From: an uncultured Acetobacteraceae bacterium
GTDB taxonomy: Bacteria; Pseudomonadota; Alphaproteobacteria; Acetobacterales; Acetobacteraceae
DNA length: 64,000 nucleotides
Direction: 5' to 3'
Assembly (NCBI GenBank): GCA_946476985.1
Contig: CAMKWS010000001.1
Coordinates: 62,001-126,000, forward strand
A program made the position numbers and the translations under genes. Within the stretch, counting starts at the first letter, position 1. Each line of letters opens with the position of its first letter. Shown piece by piece: positions 56,180 to 64,000 of the stretch. Under the pieces are notes generated by a model. The model searched no databases, was not told the origin of the DNA, and worked only from the letters and a program-made list of their open reading frames with translations.

Positions 56180-56787
56180 AGCGACCGCCCGGCCAGTATT
56201 TTCTGCCAATAGTGAATACGGGAGCTGATATCTCCATTTCGAAAAATATCACTAACGGCCGATATAGCTGCAGCACCAGCTTCTAAACACAAAAGCCCTC
56301 TCTCTGCGGTAATCCCGCCTATGGCAACTAAAGGAATAGGATCAATAAGCCGTCTCCATTCCTTCACTCGTTCAACCCCTTGAGGAGCCCAAGGCATGAC
56401 TTTCAATGTAGTTTCCCACACAGGGCCGAGGGCAATATAAGTAGGATTTACCGCCCTCGCATTCTCAAGTTCTGTATGGTCATGCGTACTGATCCCCAAT
56501 TTCACACCAGCTTTGTGAATATATGGAATATCAGCAGACAACATATCCTCTTGGCCTAGATGGATATATTCAGCCCCCTCTTCCAAGGCGATCTCCCAAT
56601 GATCATTCACAACCAAAGTAGCGCCCACAGACGTGCATATCTTCAAAGCCATGCGTACTTCGGAAGATAAGTACGCCCGATCCGAAGATTTTACTCTTAA
56701 CTGAACAAATCGCGCCCCAGCTTTTACAGCGGCAGCAACCTCATCAGCCGTCCCAGCTATAGGATAAAATACATCTGGTAATATCAT
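56176..56787 (-). CDS. thiE: Thiamine-phosphate synthase ThiE
   Basis: Joins HMP-PP and thiazole phosphate to form thiamine phosphate. The 203-residue TIM-barrel shows [11 protein letters not shown] (QLR(M/V)K motif), [49 protein letters not shown] and VAIGGIT. It overlaps thiG by 4 bases upstream and thiF downstream. Confidence 0.94.
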   Translation of the reverse strand: MILPDVFYPIAGTADEVAAAVKAGARFVQLRVKSSDRAYLSSEVRMALKICTSVGATLVVNDHWEIALEEGAEYIHLGQEDMLSADIPYIHKAGVKLGISTHDHTELENARAVNPTYIALGPVWETTLKVMPWAPQGVERVKEWRRLIDPIPLVAIGGITAERGLLCLEAGAAAISAVSDIFRNGDISSRIHYWQKILAGRSL

Positions 56788-57575
56788 GATAGATCTGCCC
56801 GCCCCATAAGAGGGCTAGATGGCATAGCTCCTTGATACGGCTCAATTGGGCAGGCTTTATAAGCTGCGTGCCCAGCCTCGATGGCTTGCGCAAATGCTTG
56901 AGCCATCAAAACAGGATCACCCGCACGAGAAACAGCTGAATTCAGCAAAACAGCATCAAAGCCCATTTCCATAGCCTCTGAAGCTTGAGAGGGGCGTCCA
57001 ATGCCAGCATCAATAATCAACGGAACCGAAGCAAAATGCTGACGGTAAGCTTGTAGAGCATTTCTGTCAGACAAGCCTTGCCCACTGCCTATCGGTGCAG
57101 CCCATGGCATAAGAACTTTACAACCGGCTCTGACAAGACGCTCTCCCACACCTAAATCCGCTGTTGTATAAGGAAAGACATTGAAGCCTTCTTCGATGAG
57201 AATACGCGCCGCATCTACAAGCCCGAACACATCAGGGTTTAAAGCGACATCATCTGATATCACTTCAAGCTTGATCCAATTTGTTCCCATCACTTCACGC
57301 GCCATCTGCGCCGTGGTGACAGCCTCTTTAACTGAATGACAACCAGCTGTATTAGGCAAAATCCGTGCGCCACTTTGGCTAATTAAGGACCAAAAATTCT
57401 GCCCTGTTGCTTTTGCTTCCCCGCTCAGACCTAGGCTCTCACGCCTAAGAGAAACCGTTACAACTTCTACTCCTGCCGCCTTGATGGCGGATTTCAAAAT
57501 AGTCGGAGACGGATATCGAGCAGTGCCCAGTAAAAAGCGGGACTCTATTTCACAATCGTACAAGTTAAGAGCCAC
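56784..57575 (-). CDS. thiG: Thiazole synthase ThiG
   Basis: Forms the thiazole ring from DXP, dehydroglycine and ThiS-thiocarboxylate. The 263-residue protein has [19 protein letters not shown], the Schiff-base lysine in [42 protein letters not shown] and [27 protein letters not shown]. It starts 4 bases after the thiS stop region. Confidence 0.96.
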   Translation of the reverse strand: MALNLYDCEIESRFLLGTARYPSPTILKSAIKAAGVEVVTVSLRRESLGLSGEAKATGQNFWSLISQSGARILPNTAGCHSVKEAVTTAQMAREVMGTNWIKLEVISDDVALNPDVFGLVDAARILIEEGFNVFPYTTADLGVGERLVRAGCKVLMPWAAPIGSGQGLSDRNALQAYRQHFASVPLIIDAGIGRPSQASEAMEMGFDAVLLNSAVSRAGDPVLMAQAFAQAIEAGHAAYKACPIEPYQGAMPSSPLMGRADLS

Positions 57576-57579
57576 TATT

Positions 57580-57773
57580 TTATCCCCCCTGCATAGGAGA
57601 CAAAACCTCTATCTGGTCTCCTCCTTTGAGCAAGGCATCATGCCGCTCATTCGCAGGCACAAAGTACCCATTAAGCGCTGTGGCAACAGCCGCATTCCCT
57701 AAGCCTAGCTCTTCCAAAAGAAGAGCTAATGAAGGAACCAAATGATGCGGTTCGCCATTTACATGGATCATAC

Positions 57774-57777
<4 letters not shown>
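57580..57777 (-). CDS. thiS: Sulfur carrier protein ThiS
   Basis: Ubiquitin-like carrier of 65 residues ending in the essential Gly-Gly (SPMQGG), where ThiF forms the adenylate. It also has the [29 protein letters not shown] pattern. Its start overlaps the thiO stop by 4 bases; a second in-frame ATG (MIHVNGE) two codons later is possible. Confidence 0.93.
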
Positions 57778-60618
<2,841 letters not shown>

Positions 60619-60628
60619 CTATATTTTC

Positions 60629-60717
60629 CCGTTCCTTCGCCGGCATGACCCGGATCAGGTTCAAAGGGTTCGGCTTCGCCGTCTCAGCCCTGCATAAAAC
60701 AGGACACCCCCCGGAAC
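60629..60717 (-). ncRNA. TPP riboswitch (THI element)
   Basis: On the minus strand the leader contains the conserved core GGGGGTGTCCTG...GGGCTGAGACGGCGAAGCCGAACCC followed by TTTGAACCTGATCCGGGTCATGCCGGCGAAGG. The CTGAGA and the ACCTGATCxGG boxes are exact. It lies about 95 bases upstream of thiC and should switch the whole seven-gene operon off when thiamine pyrophosphate is abundant. No obvious terminator lies between it and thiC, so control of translation initiation is likely. Confidence 0.97.
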
Positions 60718-60793
60718 ATTCTTTTTGAGTATCTAGCTTTCTATATACCGTCAAGTATGAATTTATTTATCCGGTTATACAAACTTAGCTCTT

Positions 60794-61876
60794 TTACAAA
60801 CCGTAATAATATCGAGCAAACCTACGCCCTAGAGAGGTTAATATTTCATAACCTATCGTTCCCGTCATTTCGGCTATAGTCGTTACATCTTGTTGGGGAC
60901 CAATAATAGAAAGCCAATCCCCCTCTTTGCACTCTTCTGCTGTAAGCTGAGTAACATCTACCGCCAAACTATCCATAGAGACACACCCTAAGACAGGCAG
61001 TCGTTTATCACCCGCCCATAATGCCCCGCTTCCGGAAAAGGAACGAAATATACCATCTGCATATCCAATCCCCACAGTCGCAACCCTCATAGGAGATTGA
61101 GCACGATACGCAAATCCATATCCTACAAAGTCGCCGCTTTTGATCGACAGTATCTGCAATATTTGAGCTTCAAGCGTAACAACTGGCTTGAATGGGCTTA
61201 TTCCCCCATTAGGTAGCACCCCATGCAAGGCCACTCCCGGACGAACTAGCTCAAAATGATACTCTTGCCCGAGGAAAACCCCAGAAGTCGCAGATAGTGA
61301 CCTCGGCACTCCCGGAAAAGCTCTACACATCCGCACAAATCGCTCACGCTGCATTTCATTCGCGGGATGATCCACTTGGTCTGCACAAGCTAAATGACTA
61401 ACAAGCAGAACGGGTCTAAACTCTTCTAAAGAATCATCCGTCAGATCATCTTCCGATATCCCAAAACGAGACATCCCTGTATCAAACTGCAAAGCCGCTG
61501 GATGTTCGCAACCGTCCTGAGCACAAAAACTGCGCCATTGCCGAATCTGCTCCAGGCTATTCAAAACAGGGATAAGCCTATTCTGAGCTAAGATTTCAGG
61601 CCGTCCTAATGCAAAACCATGCAAAACAAAGATCCGCTTTTCGGGTAGCAGAGCCCTAAGTGTACACCCCTCTTCTGGCTGAGCGACAAAAAAAGTCTCA
61701 ACCGTGTCTTTTAAGCAACCCACGACCTCTGCCATGCCTAAACCATACGCATCCGCCTTAACCACAGCAGCGCACTCAGCCTGAGCGGCTTGAGCCGCAA
61801 CTACAGTATAATTTTGCTTTATCGCTGCTAGGTTGATTTTCAGTCGTGCTGTAGCCTGTTGGCAGTTTTGCGTCAC
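60794..61876 (-). CDS. alr: Alanine racemase
   Basis: PLP enzyme making D-alanine for peptidoglycan. The 360-residue protein has the PLP lysine in VVKADAYGLGM (Lys40), the FDTGMSRFGI stretch, RPGVALHGVLP and the catalytic Tyr motif VGIGYADGIFRSF, with the C-terminal CVSMDSLAVDVT. The start is a GTG behind AAGGG. No replicative helicase dnaB or radA is next to it. Confidence 0.94.
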   Translation of the reverse strand: MTQNCQQATARLKINLAAIKQNYTVVAAQAAQAECAAVVKADAYGLGMAEVVGCLKDTVETFFVAQPEEGCTLRALLPEKRIFVLHGFALGRPEILAQNRLIPVLNSLEQIRQWRSFCAQDGCEHPAALQFDTGMSRFGISEDDLTDDSLEEFRPVLLVSHLACADQVDHPANEMQRERFVRMCRAFPGVPRSLSATSGVFLGQEYHFELVRPGVALHGVLPNGGISPFKPVVTLEAQILQILSIKSGDFVGYGFAYRAQSPMRVATVGIGYADGIFRSFSGSGALWAGDKRLPVLGCVSMDSLAVDVTQLTAEECKEGDWLSIIGPQQDVTTIAEMTGTIGYEILTSLGRRFARYYYGL

Positions 61877-62257
61877 TTTCGGCCCTTTATTCCCCCAAAA
61901 ATATCTCCTCCTTTTATGAAGGATAGCTTTTTTTGGGAAGTGCTAAGAACCACTTCTTAACAGCAAAAAGCAACTTATTTTATCCCTTAATCAGTGAAGC
62001 TCTCCTACTCAGCCCAAGCTTCAGAAAATCTTTCATCCATTCAAAATGATGCTCACAGAAAAATAATTTATAAATTTCGAACCCTAAAATTGTTTCACAT
62101 GCTTGAGGCGGAGGGGGATTTTGTATTAGAGACGTGACACAACCTTCCCACCTCACGTTGCTTAGGTGGTTTTGTGCTATCCACTCGGATAGAATTTTTT
62201 TGATTTCGCAGGGGCCCCGATGACATATCTGGTGGTCCAAACGGAGCTAGTCCAGGT
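61877..62257. other. 381-base intergenic region between alr and the acyl-AMP ligase
   Basis: Divergent promoter region. Short tracked minus-strand ORFs here (61980-62240 and neighbours) run into the ligase gene, have no ribosome binding sites and odd composition, and are rejected. No structured RNA or repeat was recognised. Confidence 0.5.
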
Positions 62258-64000
62258 TTGACCGAGGCCAACCAAAATTCCAACACCGCCCTCTCCATTA
62301 CGCCAAGCCGCTCTGGCATTGCACGCCGCTATGGAGACTTTCCTAGCTTTGCCGCTGCTCTTGATTACGCAGCCCAAGGGGAAAGTGGTTTTAACATCTA
62401 TTCCGGACGCGGAACCCTTCTCGAGGTTCTGCCCTACCGCAAATTACGTGAACAGGCTCATGCAACGGCACGCCGCTTGCTAAGTTTAGGCTTAAAGCCG
62501 GGAGATCGCGTCGCAATCGTTGCTGAGAGTGATGGTGACTTTGCGCGTATCTTCTTTGGCTGCCAATATGCTGGTCTTGTTCCCGCTCCCTTGCCTCTGC
62601 CGGTGGCATTTGGCGGTAAAGAAGGTTACATTGAGACCCTCCGTGGAATGATTACAAGTGCATCGGCACGTGCTGTTGTTATTCCAGATGTCATCGGTGG
62701 TTGGGCCGCAGACATCATCGAAGGCTTTGACCTCCGCTTTGGCGGCTCCCCTGCTGAATTAATGTCATGCGAGGAAAAGGATATTCCTCTACCTGAAATT
62801 CAGGAAGATGGCTTATCTTACCTGCAGTTCTCTTCAGGTAGTACACGCTTCCCCATGGGAATTAGCGTGACACAGAAGGCTGGCATGGCAAATGCGCATG
62901 CTATTGCAAAATACGGCCTACAGGTTTTCCCAAGTGAAGATCCTCGTGATGACCGTTGTGTCTCTTGGCTGCCGCTTTATCATGACATGGGCCTAGTAGG
63001 TTTTTTCCTCACGCCAATGACATGCCAGCTATCTGTTGACCTTCTTCCAACACGTGAGTTCGCACGCCGCCCACATGTTTGGCTAGAACTTATCTCCCGC
63101 AATAAGGGTACACTCTCTTACAGCCCATCTTTTGGCTATGAGCTCTGTGCCCGCCGTGGAGCCCGTGAAGAGATTGATCTTTCTTCATGGCGTGTGGCTG
63201 GTATCGGCGGTGATATGATCCGCCCTCATATCATGAAAGGCTTTGGTGAAGTTTTCGCAGAACGCGGCTTTGATGCTCGTGCATTTGTCGCCAGCTACGG
63301 CATGGCAGAAACTACACTTGCTATCAGCTTTGCCCCACTGAACACAGGGCTTCGCACTGATAACGTTGATCTGCGCCGTCTAGAAGAAGAAAACTACGCG
63401 CACCCTGCTGATAAAGCGACAGCGACACCACGTGAGTTTGTTCTCTGCGGTGTTACCCTCCCCGGTCATCAGCTTGAAGTGCGTGACCCTTCTGGGAAAG
63501 TTCTGCAAGAGCGTGAAATCGGTACCGTTTATGTCCGCGGTCCAAGCTTGATGACTGGTTATTTCAATCGTCCAGAAGAGACAGCTAAAGCACTCTCTGC
63601 TGATGGGTGGTTGAATACTGGCGACATTGGCTACCTCTTAGATAATCAGGTTGTCATCACTGGCCGAGCAAAAGATCTCATTATCATCAACGCACGTAAC
63701 ATTTGGCCGCAAGACCTTGAATGGGCTGCTGAGCACGAGATTGACTCTCTTCGCTCCCGTGATGTTGCTGTTTTCTCTGTTGATGACAGTGCTGGTGAGC
63801 GCGTTGTGGCTCTTGTCCAGTGCCGCCTCACAGCAGAAGAACCTCGCGAGGCTCTGCGCAGCGAACTGACAGCTCTTTTCCGTCGTCTGCACGGTATTGA
63901 TGTCCAAGTTGAGTTGGTGCCCCCTCGCTCTCTTCCTCAGACCTCATCAGGTAAACTTACACGGGCACGTGCTAAGAATATGTTCCTGAATGGGGACTTC
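62258..64000 (+). CDS. Fatty acyl-AMP ligase (partial, runs off the window)
   Basis: Not in the ORF track because no stop occurs before the window end; 581 codons are visible. It is an ANL-superfamily adenylating enzyme: SSGSTRFPMG (P-loop, about 190), WLPLYHDMGLVG, YGMAETT, GWLNTGDIGY and the FAAL-type RAKDLIIINARNIWPQDLEW with the C-terminal Lys region TSSGKLTRARAK. FAALs make acyl-AMP and load it onto an acyl carrier protein. In acetic acid bacteria such a gene commonly neighbours an ACP and serine palmitoyltransferase for sphingolipid synthesis; the window ends before this can be seen. The start is a TTG, the only plausible one after the in-frame stop at 62201, with GGAG 11 bases upstream. 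Confidence 0.88.
   Translation, partial: MTEANQNSNTALSITPSRSGIARRYGDFPSFAAALDYAAQGESGFNIYSGRGTLLEVLPYRKLREQAHATARRLLSLGLKPGDRVAIVAESDGDFARIFFGCQYAGLVPAPLPLPVAFGGKEGYIETLRGMITSASARAVVIPDVIGGWAADIIEGFDLRFGGSPAELMSCEEKDIPLPEIQEDGLSYLQFSSGSTRFPMGISVTQKAGMANAHAIAKYGLQVFPSEDPRDDRCVSWLPLYHDMGLVGFFLTPMTCQLSVDLLPTREFARRPHVWLELISRNKGTLSYSPSFGYELCARRGAREEIDLSSWRVAGIGGDMIRPHIMKGFGEVFAERGFDARAFVASYGMAETTLAISFAPLNTGLRTDNVDLRRLEEENYAHPADKATATPREFVLCGVTLPGHQLEVRDPSGKVLQEREIGTVYVRGPSLMTGYFNRPEETAKALSADGWLNTGDIGYLLDNQVVITGRAKDLIIINARNIWPQDLEWAAEHEIDSLRSRDVAVFSVDDSAGERVVALVQCRLTAEEPREALRSELTALFRRLHGIDVQVELVPPRSLPQTSSGKLTRARAKNMFLNGDF

Noticed and set aside
61980-62377. Overlapping minus-strand ORFs between alr and the acyl-AMP ligase
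   Set aside because: They run into the ligase gene, have no ribosome binding sites, and their composition is unlike real proteins.

Overview
The window is a stretch of bacterial chromosome that looks like an acetic acid bacterium (Acetobacteraceae, Alphaproteobacteria). The evidence is the run mutM-rpsT-dnaA-dnaN-recF-gyrB beside ubiE-coaBC-dut, tolC next to valS, an oxygen-using thiamine operon with ThiO instead of ThiH, and a fatty acyl-AMP ligase at the right edge. Base composition is moderate rather than GC-rich. The genus is not resolved from the sequence alone.

Layout. 1-18.1 kb is mostly housekeeping: secDF (-), a Gfo/Idh/MocA oxidoreductase and a small superinfection-immunity/SHOCT membrane protein (+), uup (-), cydDC and recQ (+), a PCuAC-like periplasmic protein (-), the nrdR-nusB-thiL operon (+), a YghO/GNAT-like protein (-), an SDR, glucokinase and a PAP2 acid phosphatase (+). 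18.1-25.2 kb is an accessory island ending at tRNA-Cys. It has a PemIK/ChpB-type toxin-antitoxin pair, then a small phage-derived block: Rz/Rz1-like spanins, a P5-type peptidoglycan hydrolase, an XhlA-like membrane protein, several small unknown genes, an Arc-like repressor, an XRE-S24 repressor flanked by repeated 13-bp operator-like sites, and a Lar-family protein. No integrase, terminase, capsid or tail gene is visible. On the opposite strand inside the lysis cassette sits a two-gene unit (19441-19907) with its own ribosome binding sites and terminator. It encodes a bacteriocin-like peptide with a double-glycine-type leader and a 59-residue membrane protein that could be its immunity factor. 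This is the best candidate for something undescribed.

25.2-49.9 kb returns to core genes: tRNA-Cys, tolC, valS, ilvD (-), msrA, a two-gene ABC importer (-) whose ATPase has a degenerate signature motif, dut-coaBC-ubiE (-), mutM, rpsT, dnaA-dnaN-recF-gyrB, a DUF3108 protein and glmU-glmS. 50.2-54.2 kb holds a large Na+/H+ antiporter with a C-terminal cyclic-nucleotide-binding-like domain and a divergent POT-family transporter. 54.3-60.7 kb is a seven-gene thiamine operon (thiC-thiO-thiS-thiG-thiE-thiF-thiD, minus strand) behind a clear TPP riboswitch; thiL at 13.1 kb supplies the final kinase. Alanine racemase and a truncated fatty acyl-AMP ligase close the window.

Working together: the island reads as a cryptic prophage remnant or small satellite in which lysis genes and repressor survive and a bacteriocin-like 'moron' is carried. 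Whether the lysis cassette releases the peptide is an inference. Many starts were moved from the longest-ORF start on the basis of ribosome binding sites, family N-termini or gene overlap; each case is stated.
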